Shown here: positions 1 through 7,564 of the stretch, in pieces | Layout: each line of letters opens with the position of its first letter | How positions within the stretch are numbered: the first letter of the stretch is position 1 | DNA from: Pelagimonas sp050633425 | Lineage (GTDB): Bacteria; Pseudomonadota; Alphaproteobacteria; Rhodobacterales; Rhodobacteraceae | Assembly: GCF_050633425.1 (NCBI RefSeq) | Contig: NZ_JBOEGM010000003.1 | Coordinates: 1 to 64,000, forward strand | Length of the DNA: 64,000 nucleotides | Direction: 5' to 3' | Notes under the pieces: generated by a model | Told to the model about the DNA's origin: nothing | The model's database searches: none | Seen by the model: the letters and a program-made list of their open reading frames with translations, nothing else | Translations under genes and position numbers: made by a program

Positions 1-30
1 CCTAGTTAAGTTAGCTCTGGAGCAAGACAC

Positions 31-1047
31 ATGACCCAGCAAACCAAGATCGAATGGACCGACTTCACCGTTAATTTCTGGGAAGGTTGCCAGAAGGTCG
101 GCCCCGGCTGCGACAACTGCTATGCCGAAGAACGGAATGGCCGCTTCTCGGCTGGGGCAAATTGGGGGCCGGGTGCGCCGCGCCGTTTGGTCAAGGGTGG
201 TCCAGCCAAGCTCCGCAAAATCGAACGGGACGCGCTATCATTTCACCGCGAGCATGGCCGCTGGCCGCGCGTGTTCCTGTCCAGCCTATGCGACGTGTTT
301 GACAATGCAGCATCCCCGGCTTGGCGGATTGATTTATTCCGCGCCATTGAAGCTGCACCGAATTGCCGTTTTCAGATGCTAACCAAGCGCGTGGGGAACG
401 TGTTCCAAATGATCCCACCAGCTTGGGCAAATGGCGGCTGGCCTTCGCATGTCGGTCTGATGATAACAGTCGTCAATCAGGAGGAAGCAAACCGGGACAT
501 ACCGAAGCTGCTAGACCTGAAAGCGCGACTTGATATTCCTTGGGTCGGGTTGAGCATAGAGCCGATGCTAGCGCCGATTGATCTGATGGTCACAAGCTCA
601 AAGGGGCATGATATCCAATCCTTGCGAGGCGTTGCGGTCGATCCCACTGACCCTGATGGCGCTGATGAATACTACCGGACCGCTAAAATCGATTGGGTGA
701 TCTGCGGCGGCGAAAGCGGACCAAAAGCCCGCCCGATGCACCCGGATTGGGCGCGCTCCCTGCGCGATCAGTGCTGGGAGGCGGAAACGCCCTTTCTGTT
801 CAAGCAATGGGGGGAATGGATTCCGGGTGAATTCGATGTCCCACCAGAAATCCGATGGCAGGCTTTTCCCGTGGATCCGACAGACAGCAATCTACTGCCT
901 GAGATGGATGGAAATCCGCGCTGGAATAATGGCTTGGAATTCCTACCAACTGATACCCACTGCCTGTTCCAAAAGGTCGGCAAGAAAGCCGCCGGTCGCA
1001 TTCTGGATGGCAGCGAACACAACGGGTTTCCAGAGGCCCTGACATGA
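31..1047 (+). CDS. DUF5131 (phage Gp37/Gp68-like) family protein
   Basis: 338 residues. The N-terminus carries the family signature, a Trp-rich stretch followed by three cysteines, C20-x6-C27-x2-C30 (context GPGCDNCYAEE), a three-Cys arrangement reminiscent of radical-SAM-like iron-sulfur proteins. Conserved-looking blocks CGGESGP and FKQWGEW follow, as in DUF5131 proteins. Members occur in phages and islands; their biochemical role is not established. The start at ATG 31 follows a weak CTGGAGC ribosome site. The stop overlaps the next start (ATGA), indicating translational coupling. The usual three-Cys partner protein (TcmP) is not visible nearby, though it could lie to the left of the window. 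Confidence 0.85.
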   Translation: MTQQTKIEWTDFTVNFWEGCQKVGPGCDNCYAEERNGRFSAGANWGPGAPRRLVKGGPAKLRKIERDALSFHREHGRWPRVFLSSLCDVFDNAASPAWRIDLFRAIEAAPNCRFQMLTKRVGNVFQMIPPAWANGGWPSHVGLMITVVNQEEANRDIPKLLDLKARLDIPWVGLSIEPMLAPIDLMVTSSKGHDIQSLRGVAVDPTDPDGADEYYRTAKIDWVICGGESGPKARPMHPDWARSLRDQCWEAETPFLFKQWGEWIPGEFDVPPEIRWQAFPVDPTDSNLLPEMDGNPRWNNGLEFLPTDTHCLFQKVGKKAAGRILDGSEHNGFPEALT

Positions 1048-1382
1048 CCAATCACAGCGAACTGATTGAGCGGATCGACCGGGGTGACATGATCAGCCCG
1101 GAGGTAATGCGCGACACGGTGCGCAAGCTGGCGGCGGATAATGAGCAGTTGCGAAAATTGCTAAACGGCAACGGGTGGTCCGACGAAGACTTGGACAAAG
1201 ACGCAGAGATTGAGCGGCTGCGGGGGGCGCTGAAACCGTTTGATTGGGCTTTAATTTCAGCACGGGAGCGCTTGGGACGCATGTCGGACAAAAGCGATGT
1301 TACCGCATTGGCGTTGCGTTTTGTTTCGCACGATCACCTAAAGGATGCCCGCGCCGCATTGGAGGGTAAGAGCAATGACTGA
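1044..1382 (+). CDS. hypothetical phage-type protein
   Basis: 112 residues, starting in an ATGA overlap with the DUF5131 gene. The first half is strongly charged and heptad-like (ERIDRGDMISPEVMRDTVRK, then LAADNEQLRKLL), so a short coiled coil is likely; no known domain is recognised. It ends ARAALEGKSND and overlaps the next gene by 8 nt. Position in a chain of small coupled genes suggests an accessory phage/island function. Function unknown. Confidence 0.65.
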   Translation: MTNHSELIERIDRGDMISPEVMRDTVRKLAADNEQLRKLLNGNGWSDEDLDKDAEIERLRGALKPFDWALISARERLGRMSDKSDVTALALRFVSHDHLKDARAALEGKSND

Positions 1383-1806
1383 TGCACCGAAACACATTTG
1401 GGCTTGGGAGTATAAAGGCAACTCTCCTTGGGGCCCTATCAGACCCGATTTGAGTGTGGTTACAAATGGCGCTCAATACACCCGCACCGACATAGCAGAC
1501 CAAGCCGAGCGCGACGCCTATGCACGGGGGCTGGCGGATGCGCGGAAGGTGAAGCCGTTGGAGTGGAAGTTAGACCGGGCAGAATGCGAGATTGGGCGAT
1601 ACGAAATTCGAGATTATGACTCCGGGGATTTAAGCAACCACCTTTTTCTCGTGACGCACAACAGGGTGACGCTTTTGTCATTAGACAACACGCTTATGGG
1701 CCATCGGGTCACAGCCCAAGCGGACTACGAACGCCGCATCCTCTCAGCCCTAACCGACCCAATGCAAACCCCGGCAGATACGGGGCAGGAGTATGACAAT
1801 GGATAA
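1375..1806 (+). CDS. hypothetical phage-type protein
   Basis: 143 residues from ATG 1375, chosen over an in-frame ATG at 1345 because a GGAGGG ribosome site lies directly before 1375 and the overlap with the previous gene is then only 8 nt. The sequence begins MTDAPKHIWAWEY and contains YTRTDIADQAERDAYARG, a pattern common in small phage proteins that annotate arguments of unknown function. No membrane segment or catalytic motif is visible. Confidence 0.65.
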   Translation: MTDAPKHIWAWEYKGNSPWGPIRPDLSVVTNGAQYTRTDIADQAERDAYARGLADARKVKPLEWKLDRAECEIGRYEIRDYDSGDLSNHLFLVTHNRVTLLSLDNTLMGHRVTAQADYERRILSALTDPMQTPADTGQEYDNG

Positions 1807-2044
1807 ATCAGCAATTAAACAAGGGCAAAGACTTTCCCGCGCAATGGGCCCATTGGATGCAGACGGCGGCTGCGCCGGAGATGCCGTAGGGCCTAATTGG
1901 GCAGAGTCTATCACGGTATCCCAACTGCGCGGGCCAATGGGCTGGTATGACGTCGCGGTGATAAAGTATCGGGATAAGCCAACAACTATCATCCCCCTGC
2001 ACATGTGCGAAGATATTATACTAATGGAGGATGACAATGGATAA
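1793..2044 (+). CDS. hypothetical small protein
   Basis: 83 residues. ATG 1793 follows a CAGGAG ribosome site; an alternative ATG is at 1799. It overlaps both neighbours by 14 nt. The C-terminal part (GWYDVAVIKYRDKPTTIIPL) looks like a compact beta fold. No domain is recognised. Confidence 0.55.
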   Translation: MTMDKSAIKQGQRLSRAMGPLDADGGCAGDAVGPNWAESITVSQLRGPMGWYDVAVIKYRDKPTTIIPLHMCEDIILMEDDNG

Positions 2045-2429
2045 GCTGAAACCATGCCCGTTTTGTGGGCCAAATGGCACCCCCATAGTCCGAGACTGCT
2101 TTGATCACTTCATCGCAGAATGCGGCACTTGTGGTTGTATGCAAGCAGCGCTCACTAAGCCGAGCGGAACCCCGCGTTTTGATGTCATCGCCGCTTGGAA
2201 CACCCGCGCCACCCCAACCGTGCAAGAGGCGGCTAAGGTGTTGCTGGGTGATGAAGTGGCATTCCGAACTATGGCAACAGCGGCAAGGCGCAGCCGAGCG
2301 GAAGATGCTGAAGGGACGTTCCCGCCACTTTTTGCCCTTCTTGATTTCTCTGGCGAGAATAAAACCAAAACCGTAGTGGATGCAGCTATCCATGCAGCCC
2401 TACGCGCCTTAGCTCAGGAGGGGGAATGA
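2031..2429 (+). CDS. Lar-like zinc-ribbon protein
   Basis: 132 residues (an alternative start is ATG 2037). The first 60 residues match the layout of Lar/restriction-alleviation family proteins: LKPCPFCG at the start, a second CGTCG pair about 25 residues later, and the hallmark ending AAWNTRA. The four cysteines would bind one zinc ion. The C-terminal 70 residues are an extra part, with LAALRALAQ-like helices and no known domain. Lar of the Rac prophage modulates type I restriction; many phage homologues are named only by similarity, so a restriction role here is inference. Confidence 0.7.
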   Translation: MTMDKLKPCPFCGPNGTPIVRDCFDHFIAECGTCGCMQAALTKPSGTPRFDVIAAWNTRATPTVQEAAKVLLGDEVAFRTMATAARRSRAEDAEGTFPPLFALLDFSGENKTKTVVDAAIHAALRALAQEGE

Positions 2430-2590
2430 TGTGTTGCGCTCCTATAGAATGGGAACCTAACGATGCACCTAATGGGGAATGTCCGGAATGCGGATGCGAA
2501 ACGGTAGACGGACAAGCGTATGAATGTTGCTACTACAGCCCTGAGCTATGCGAAACATGCCATAGTGCTCCATGCGATGGGAGTTGCTAA
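2426..2590 (+). CDS. cysteine-rich 54-residue protein
   Basis: A short ORF starting ATGATG in overlap with the stop of the Lar-like gene, preceded by an AGGAGGGGGA ribosome site and ending immediately before the next ATG. It contains twelve cysteines in 54 residues, in pairs such as CPECGC, ECCYY, CETCHSAPC and DGSC, so a compact metal-bound (zinc) fold is likely. The exact fit between two coupled genes and the strong ribosome site make it a real gene. Function unknown. Confidence 0.65.
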   Translation: MMCCAPIEWEPNDAPNGECPECGCETVDGQAYECCYYSPELCETCHSAPCDGSC

Positions 2591-2851
2591 ATGACCAACA
2601 CAACAGCACTCAAGACCCTACTGGCGAAAGTCGAGGCGGGGGAAATGCCGTATTACGTTATGGAAATGCCATTAACATCGGATGGGAATGGTCCTGCGGT
2701 TGTTGGTAAGGGTGCATCAAAAATGACATATGAGATTTGGTGCGCGAGGTCACTTAGGACAATGGCGGTTTATGATATGTTATCCGATGCAAATCGTGAA
2801 TGTCTATCAGTGAACATCAAGGCCCTGATAGCAGAGGGGGAAGACCAATGA
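2591..2851 (+). CDS. hypothetical phage-type protein
   Basis: 86 residues, starting directly after the stop of the Cys-rich gene. The protein opens with an amphipathic helix (TALKTLLAKVEAGEMPYY) followed by a region with YEIWCARSLRTMAVYDM and a C-terminal KALIAEGEDQ. This arrangement is frequent in phage proteins that sit beside Lar-type genes. Its stop overlaps the start of the HTH gene (ATGA). Function unknown. Confidence 0.6.
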   Translation: MTNTTALKTLLAKVEAGEMPYYVMEMPLTSDGNGPAVVGKGASKMTYEIWCARSLRTMAVYDMLSDANRECLSVNIKALIAEGEDQ

Positions 2852-3030
2852 CCGCTATTCAGCCGATCCTATTACGCGCCGGTCAAGTTGCGCTCCTGCT
2901 CAGCATCAGTGAGCAAACAGTCAGGAATCGGGTAAACGCTGGACGCCTGCCAAAGCCGATCAAGTGGGAAGGTGTGACCGTCTGGCGGCGCAAAGACCTT
3001 GAAGATTTTGTTGATGGGCTGGCGGGCTAA
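2848..3030 (+). CDS. AlpA/excisionase-like helix-turn-helix protein
   Basis: 60 residues from ATG 2848, chosen over an in-frame ATG at 2800 because of the GAGGGGGAAGA ribosome site and the ATGA overlap. The body is a winged HTH of the MerR/AlpA/Xis type: helix-turn-helix (LLLSISEQTVRNRVNAGRLP), then the wing strand KWEGVTVWRRKDLEDFVDGL. Such proteins direct excision or activate integrase genes. It is the last gene before the attachment site, the usual place for a directionality factor. Whether it acts on element 1, element 2 or both cannot be seen. Confidence 0.75.
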   Translation: MTAIQPILLRAGQVALLLSISEQTVRNRVNAGRLPKPIKWEGVTVWRRKDLEDFVDGLAG

Positions 3031-3094
3031 GTGGCGGGCTACGGAGTTGAGAAAGTTCAATTTCAAGCAATAACAATCACTTAAAGCTAAAAAG

Positions 3095-3153
3095 TGGTGC
3101 GGGTGAAGGGACTCGAACCCCCACGCCAAAGGCGCCAGAACCTAAATCTGGTG
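3095..3153 (-). repeat. att site: duplicated 3' half of tRNA-Leu
   Basis: Reads on the minus strand as the 3' half of tRNA-Leu(UAG): anticodon stem and loop, variable arm, T arm, acceptor strand and encoded CCA. It matches the intact gene at 16815-16899, with an identical core GGCGCCAGAACCTAAATCTG at 3131-3150. Outside the core there are a few changes (variable loop TTT against GCGA in the tRNA sense, two T-arm substitutions). The sequence beyond 3153 no longer resembles a tRNA. This is the boundary left by site-specific integration. Confidence 0.85.
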
Positions 3154-3243
3154 ATTTGGCGAATATGGGCGCGTGATGTGACAATTTGGAAGAACGCGCC
3201 GCCCGCCGCAAGCCACTGTAAAATATAATATTAAACGAAATTT

Positions 3244-3320
3244 TGTAGCAGGTTCAGGTATCACAAGGAATCTGGCACATTGCTACGATTTTCTGGTATG
3301 AAAGTAGCAGAATCGTAGCA
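3244..3320. promoter_or_regulatory. GTAGCA repeats, likely integrase/Xis arm sites (left end)
   Basis: Four copies of GTAGCA or its complement occur in 77 bp between the att site and the integrase start: 3245-3250, 3281-3287 (inverted), 3304-3310 and 3314-3320, the last two being CGTAGCAG-like. The same motif clusters at the opposite end of the element (16702-16759). Repeats of this kind flanking att cores are typical arm-type binding sites; they also overlap the region where the integrase promoter must lie, so autoregulation is possible. Confidence 0.55.
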
Positions 3321-3332
3321 GTAGGGCAAAAC

Positions 3333-4601
3333 ATGACCAAACGCATCAAACTAACGAAGGCGGCTTTGGACCGCTTAGCCCACGAGAAAGACGGCCAATG
3401 GGTGACGGATACAGAGGTGCCGCAACTTGTGGTCCGCCTCACACCTACCGCCAAGACCTATGTTGCCCGCTGGACCTCTCAGACGGACGGCAAGCGCCGC
3501 CAGACCGTTATCGACAGGACCGATGCGCTCAGCGTAGCCGAAGCGCGTAACCGCGCCCGCAAGCTGGTGTCGGATGACAGGCCCAAGCAAGCCGAAACGC
3601 TTGGCGATGTGTTCGAGATATGGGAGAAACATTACCCCTCGACTGTCAGCGTGGGCCATGCGGAGGAAATCAAGCGCACATGGGCCAAGCACATCGCCCC
3701 TGATTTGGCCAACGTAAAGCTGTCGCGCCTGTCGAATGCAAAGCTTCAAGAATGGTACAACGGAAAGCGGGCGGACAACTCCGCTGCGACGGTCAAGCGC
3801 TGGATTGCCTATATCAGCAAATTTTGTGCAATCGCGCGTCAGCGCGAGTTGATGACTGGAAATCCGGTGGAGGGGCTGGAAATGTCGGCACCGAACCGGC
3901 GGTTAGACATCTTTACCAAGCAAGACATCAAAGACCTAGGCGGCAATCTCACTGGTGCATCGAATAAATATCCTATTGGGGTTGCGCTACTGCGCTTCCT
4001 AATGATGTTCCCATGTAGAGGTATTGAAGCGCGGGAAATGCGATGGTCTGACTTGGACCTTGAAGCAGGAACATGGACAATCCCGGCAACGCGATACAAG
4101 ACTGGCGCGGACAAGGTATTTCCACTTGGACCACTACAGATTCAGCATCTGTCATCCCTACCCCGCTGGTCCGACATTTACGTCTTCCCGCGCCCTTCGA
4201 TCACGGGAGTGGGATCGTCACGAAAGACGTATGACGGGCCAGACGTTCCGGTCACAAAAAACCACCAGATACACGTTTGGAAACAAGTACGCCCGAAGCC
4301 GTTGGGCGCTCACGCGCTCCGCAAAACTATTGGCCACTTGATGTTGAACAAAGATGTTCCGCTGGAAGTGGTGTCAAAGTTGATGGGACATTCAAGCACC
4401 TTGGTTACCCAACAGGTGTACGCGCACCTTGAACCACAGAAAGCGGCGCAACACTTGGACGTCTGGTCGGCTATTCTGGAAGACGATGCGCCAAAGCCCG
4501 AACCCTCTTTTGTTGATGACGTTTTGAAGGCGCACGCCTCAATCAAGATGGACGAATACAACGAGGCGATGGAGCGGGAAAAGCAGGAACGTTCCGAATA
4601 G
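3333..4601 (+). CDS. tyrosine recombinase (site-specific integrase)
   Basis: 422 residues, full length for a phage/island integrase. The N-terminal arm-binding region (about 1-90) contains VPQLVVRLTP and TYVARWTSQTDGKRR, as in the DUF4102-type arm. A SAM-like core-binding domain follows (about 92-185), then the catalytic domain (about 195-370) with R229, H327-x-x-R330, H353 and nucleophile Y363 (QQVYAHLEP). All tetrad residues are present, so it should be active. It sits next to the att site and reads away from it. The target is the anticodon-region core of tRNA-Leu(UAG). Confidence 0.95.
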   Translation: MTKRIKLTKAALDRLAHEKDGQWVTDTEVPQLVVRLTPTAKTYVARWTSQTDGKRRQTVIDRTDALSVAEARNRARKLVSDDRPKQAETLGDVFEIWEKHYPSTVSVGHAEEIKRTWAKHIAPDLANVKLSRLSNAKLQEWYNGKRADNSAATVKRWIAYISKFCAIARQRELMTGNPVEGLEMSAPNRRLDIFTKQDIKDLGGNLTGASNKYPIGVALLRFLMMFPCRGIEAREMRWSDLDLEAGTWTIPATRYKTGADKVFPLGPLQIQHLSSLPRWSDIYVFPRPSITGVGSSRKTYDGPDVPVTKNHQIHVWKQVRPKPLGAHALRKTIGHLMLNKDVPLEVVSKLMGHSSTLVTQQVYAHLEPQKAAQHLDVWSAILEDDAPKPEPSFVDDVLKAHASIKMDEYNEAMEREKQERSE

Positions 4602-4781
4602 GATCGCGAGAAAGCGGGCGGAAAGGCCCAATCCTCGAAATAGCCACATAGTCATTTATTTACAGACAGTTAACACACAGCGCGATAGCTATTTCTGTGA
4701 CCCGTTTTCGGCAGAAATTTTGACAATCGAATCGAGTTACGGTATCTATTCGACACAAGAAACAATTTTGTCCAGAGAAAA

Positions 4782-5033
4782 ATGGATACCGTTACCCTTC
4801 CCCAAATCGCTGCGACCTTAGGGCTGTCAAAAAACGCCCTACGAATCTTTTGGAACGTTGCGCGGCCAAATGTAGAGAAACACAAATTTGCCTTGGCCGA
4901 TACAGGGCGATGGCGAGATTCTTACGCTTATTCAGAAGCTTGCACCTTCTTGCGCAAGGCAATTCCGCGATGGAGTGCCGTCGAGGAAGAGAGACTGTAC
5001 CAGTTTATGAGAACCGGAGATTACATCCAGTGA
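4782..5033 (+). CDS. small HTH-like protein
   Basis: 83 residues. The start MDTVTLPQIAATLGLSKNAL has the shape of a helix-turn-helix, and the rest is basic and aromatic (WNVARPN, FLRKAIPRW). It starts the coupled gene set that leads to the TerS-like gene; its stop overlaps the GTG of the next gene. A regulator or Xis-like role is a guess. The 180 bp between it and the integrase holds no other gene and probably contains its promoter. Confidence 0.6.
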   Translation: MDTVTLPQIAATLGLSKNALRIFWNVARPNVEKHKFALADTGRWRDSYAYSEACTFLRKAIPRWSAVEEERLYQFMRTGDYIQ

Positions 5034-5512
5034 CCCAAAAATTTGACGATTTCAGAGCGCAGGTAAGTGCATCCGCTACCCTACGTGAGCGATACGAACA
5101 AAAGATGATTGAAGTGCAAGCTCTGGCCAAAAATGAGGGCGTTGAAGTTGTGCCCGAAGACGTAATCGCCATGCCTTCTTTTCGGATGGCGGTCTATGCC
5201 GACAGCAATGACCACATTGAATCATTCGAAAAAGAAGGGGTGTTGATCCCCACCATCAAACAAGCGCGCCGCTTGAAAGCGATGGCCGAAAGTGCGCCCG
5301 GATCGCCTGAGCGGCACGCGATGGATGAGCTATCTCAGTCTATGTCGCCATTGGATCGCATGAGCTTTGCCCGCGCTAACGGCCTCGATAAGCCCCCGGC
5401 TGCGAAGCCGCGAGAGTATACGAAAGCCGAGATGGATGAGGTTCTACGACAGCAAAATGTCCTGTCCGGTGCTGCAAAGATTGCACATGCGCGTAGACAT
5501 GGGCTGATTTGA
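5030..5512 (+). CDS. hypothetical element protein
   Basis: 160 residues from GTG 5030 (GTGA overlap with the previous stop, CGGAG upstream). The longer in-frame ORF from 4850 is rejected because it overlaps the 4782 gene in another frame for 180 nt. The protein is mostly helical and charged, with ERYEQKMIEVQALAKNEGVE near the start and the C-terminal KIAHARRHGLI. No known domain. It ends one base before the TerS-like gene, so the two are probably co-translated and may work together. Confidence 0.6.
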   Translation: MTQKFDDFRAQVSASATLRERYEQKMIEVQALAKNEGVEVVPEDVIAMPSFRMAVYADSNDHIESFEKEGVLIPTIKQARRLKAMAESAPGSPERHAMDELSQSMSPLDRMSFARANGLDKPPAAKPREYTKAEMDEVLRQQNVLSGAAKIAHARRHGLI

Positions 5513-5513
5513 C

Positions 5514-6041
5514 ATGGCACCGCCCCAACTTGATCCCGCCTTGCCGCTCAAAAATGAGCGTTGGGAGCACTTCGCCAAGAATGTTGCCAAGGGAATGAAC
5601 AATGGCGCAGCCTATATTGCCGCTGTGCCGGTCAACAAAACGCACTCTGGCGACATGAACGCCGCAAAAGTCAGTGGCCACCGCCTTCGCCGTAAAGATG
5701 TCGTACAGGCACGCATCGGTTGGCTAGTCGCAAACGAACGCCGCCGCCAGCGCGCGATTGAAAACGCATCACAGGCAGTGCCTGACACGTTCACACGTGA
5801 TGACATCTTGCGCCTTTTTGTCGAGGTCAGCGATACTCTTCAAGAAGCGTATGTTACGGCCCAGAATAGCAGCGTTCCGCCTATTCGGTTGCAGCAACTA
5901 CGGTCTGTCTACGCTGATCACACTGCGAGATTGGCCAAGCTAACTGAATACGAGGACATTCCCGACAATGATCATGGACAGTCAAACGAACTGATACGGC
6001 GCTTGAATGAAATTGAGGTGTGCACGTGTCAGCAGACATAA
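5514..6041 (+). CDS. terminase small subunit-like protein (TerS)
   Basis: 175 residues. Residues about 10-75 follow the Terminase_2/Nu1 pattern: a helix with ERWEHFAKNVAKG, a helix NNGAAYIAAV, then NAAKVSGHRLRRKDVVQARI, the usual xxAARLLKNPKVRARI-type DNA-binding region. The rest is a helical oligomerisation-like part (DDILRLFVEVSDTLQEAYV). TerS selects the DNA to be packaged into phage heads. There is no large terminase or capsid gene in the element, so it could redirect a helper phage's packaging, as in PICIs. The sequence is diverged; a generic HTH protein is the alternative. Confidence 0.6.
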   Translation: MAPPQLDPALPLKNERWEHFAKNVAKGMNNGAAYIAAVPVNKTHSGDMNAAKVSGHRLRRKDVVQARIGWLVANERRRQRAIENASQAVPDTFTRDDILRLFVEVSDTLQEAYVTAQNSSVPPIRLQQLRSVYADHTARLAKLTEYEDIPDNDHGQSNELIRRLNEIEVCTCQQT

Positions 6042-6334
6042 AAAGCCGCACCGCCCGAAACTCCATCTTTCTTATTCGTGAAGGACTGAAAGAATTACGT
6101 TACCACGCCAACCAAATGGCAGATGATCCGGCATCCATTGACCGCGTGATTAAGGAAAGTGACCTTCTGAGTCAGACGTGCAAAAAACTGCTAAACTTTG
6201 TCGAGGCCCCCGAAATCAAGAAGACTCCGCGCAGTTTCGAAAAAATCAACATGTCACACCTCATGAAAGTGATTGCCGCTCTCCCATCCGGCGATTTTTG
6301 CCCAACCTGCGGACATCCGCGCGACACAGAATAA
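6026..6334 (+). CDS. hypothetical protein with C-terminal zinc knuckle
   Basis: 102 residues from GTG 6026, which has a TTGAGG ribosome site at good distance; GTG 6020 is an alternative. It overlaps the TerS-like gene by 16 nt. Helical N-terminal part (FLIREGLKELRYHANQM) and a Cys pair near the end (FCPTCGHP), which could bind zinc with a partner. Function unknown. Confidence 0.5.
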   Translation: MSADIKSRTARNSIFLIREGLKELRYHANQMADDPASIDRVIKESDLLSQTCKKLLNFVEAPEIKKTPRSFEKINMSHLMKVIAALPSGDFCPTCGHPRDTE

Positions 6335-6389
6335 CGAGCTTCGACCCGTCAGCTCCGTGTTGTCTTGAAAAACAACATGACGAGGCGAG

Positions 6390-6569
6390 ATGGGCGGCGT
6401 CCGACCATCAGCCCTTGGTTCAAGACGCCAACCAATACGGCGTTCAGCCGTTAGGGGTGATCTGCACTTGCTGGCGTGGATCATCCCGCCCTTCCACGCC
6501 CCGAACGTGGAAATCTCAACCACTTTCTACCCCGACCAAGAAAGGACAATCATCATGAAATTAGGATAG
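6390..6569 (+). CDS. possible 59-residue protein
   Basis: An ORF from ATG 6390 to TAG 6567-6569 in the 240-bp space before the next gene. The second half reads like protein (DLHLLAWIIPPFHAPNVEI), the first half is Arg-rich and less convincing, and the ribosome site (GAGGCGAG) is weak. Two other frames are also open here, so this could be chance. The region may instead be a leader. Confidence 0.3.
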   Translation: MGGVRPSALGSRRQPIRRSAVRGDLHLLAWIIPPFHAPNVEISTTFYPDQERTIIMKLG

Positions 6570-6574
6570 AAAAC

Positions 6575-6988
6575 ATGCTCCCATTCAACACCAATTTGGC
6601 AGAACAATCGGCAAAATACCTTGCCTTTTTGACGGCGTTTGACGCGCCAGCCACGCCGCGAACAGCAGAAGATGCGCGTAGCTGCGAACTTGCGCGCATC
6701 TTGGCTTTTGAGCCGGACAAAATGGCGGAGGTGATCGCGTTGGCATCGGCTCTTCTTTTTGAACGTGATTTCGCCGCCGGTTGTCAGCCCGGAGTCGCGT
6801 TTGACGTCGATAACCTAATGGCCCGTTTCCACACAGATCGCGCGGCGATGCTAAGTGCCGCCAAGCTTTGCGGGGCCATGCCCTTTGCACGGAAAGGTAA
6901 AACAGTCTGGGCCGATAGCGAAAATGTCCGCTTCAAACTCGATGCAGCCGCAATTGAACACGCCAATGACCTTGCGGGGCGCGCATGA
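6575..6988 (+). CDS. hypothetical element protein
   Basis: 137 residues from ATG 6575; the longer in-frame ORF from 6476 lacks a ribosome site and overlaps the preceding spacer. It is helical and Ala-rich, with a basic patch ending the protein (FARKGKTVWADSENVRFKLD). It is coupled by an ATGA overlap to the next gene. No domain recognised. Confidence 0.6.
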   Translation: MLPFNTNLAEQSAKYLAFLTAFDAPATPRTAEDARSCELARILAFEPDKMAEVIALASALLFERDFAAGCQPGVAFDVDNLMARFHTDRAAMLSAAKLCGAMPFARKGKTVWADSENVRFKLDAAAIEHANDLAGRA

Positions 6989-7233
6989 TCGAACTCCGAC
7001 TAGACTGCAAAGCCGGTGAACTGACGGAGAAAGGCAGTCGTCGTATTTCGTTTCCGGTGCGTATCAGCGTCCTTGGCGTCCCGGCGTCAGCGGCAATCTG
7101 TGACGACATAAACCAGCTTACCGAATATGTCATTGCACACCATGCCTCTAAGCTTTCTGATGCAGAGATTGCGGATTACGTGCGTGATTTCTGCGAGCCT
7201 TTGAACGTCAAACGGGACCGCGTTAGCGGCTGA
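6985..7233 (+). CDS. hypothetical small protein
   Basis: 82 residues, starting in an ATGA overlap. The first half looks like beta strands (RRISFPVRISVLGVP), the second half like helices (KLSDAEIADYVRDFC). It is the last gene before the long leader of the primase gene. Function unknown. Confidence 0.6.
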   Translation: MIELRLDCKAGELTEKGSRRISFPVRISVLGVPASAAICDDINQLTEYVIAHHASKLSDAEIADYVRDFCEPLNVKRDRVSG

Positions 7234-7564
7234 TGGGCATGCTTGAAAATGCAAGGCTAAGGAAAGTTTCTTTTGTTTACATGTGGTTAACCTGCATCGT
7301 GTAGTTGAAGCTCGACGCCATTGCGCATGGGGCGGCGTCTTGTCGGGCACATGCCCGACCGCACCCATAAAAAATCGTCTTCTCGGCAATGAATCGAGAG
7401 CGAAGTTGGAACCCCAAAATTTCGCTGTTCGGTTCGCGTTGCGTGGCGGAACAAAAAAGAGGCACCCGTTATCGCTCGGGACAAAACGAGCGCGGATGCC
7501 TCTCCAATTCACGGTATTAATATACCCCAATTCACAAGCGCTGTCAAGCGCAGGGACAAATACG
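7234..7564 (+). promoter_or_regulatory. leader of the primase gene with hairpins and repeats
   Basis: 331 bp without a convincing gene. Seen here: inverted repeat GTCGGGCA/TGCCCGAC (7338-7355), GACGCC/GGCGTC just upstream, a long imperfect hairpin GAGGCA...TGCCTC with inner stem GCTCG/CGAGC (about 7459-7503), a direct repeat CCAATTCAC at 7504-7512 and 7527-7535 around TATTAATATA, and GCGC-TGTCAA-GCGC. The AT-rich block between the direct repeats is a plausible -10/operator region. The frame of the primase is open through this stretch, but codon use and the repeats argue against coding. Confidence 0.5.

Larger units (their letters stand above)
1..3153. mobile_element. end of a tandem integrative element (element 1, partial)
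   Basis: A run of eight overlapping plus-strand genes of phage/island type (DUF5131, small hypotheticals, a Lar-like zinc ribbon, an excisionase-like HTH) ends 64 bp before a copy of the 3' half of tRNA-Leu. Most junctions are ATGA-type or overlap by 8-14 nt, so this looks like one polycistronic unit. The tRNA fragment marks its right boundary; its left part lies outside the window. Inference: a second element integrated in the same tRNA site as the neighbouring one. It could instead be host DNA older than both, but the gene content argues against that. Confidence 0.6.

Noticed and set aside
7283..7564. N-terminal extension of the primase
   Set aside because: Stretch has several inverted repeats and poor protein-like composition; ATG 7565 is a better start.
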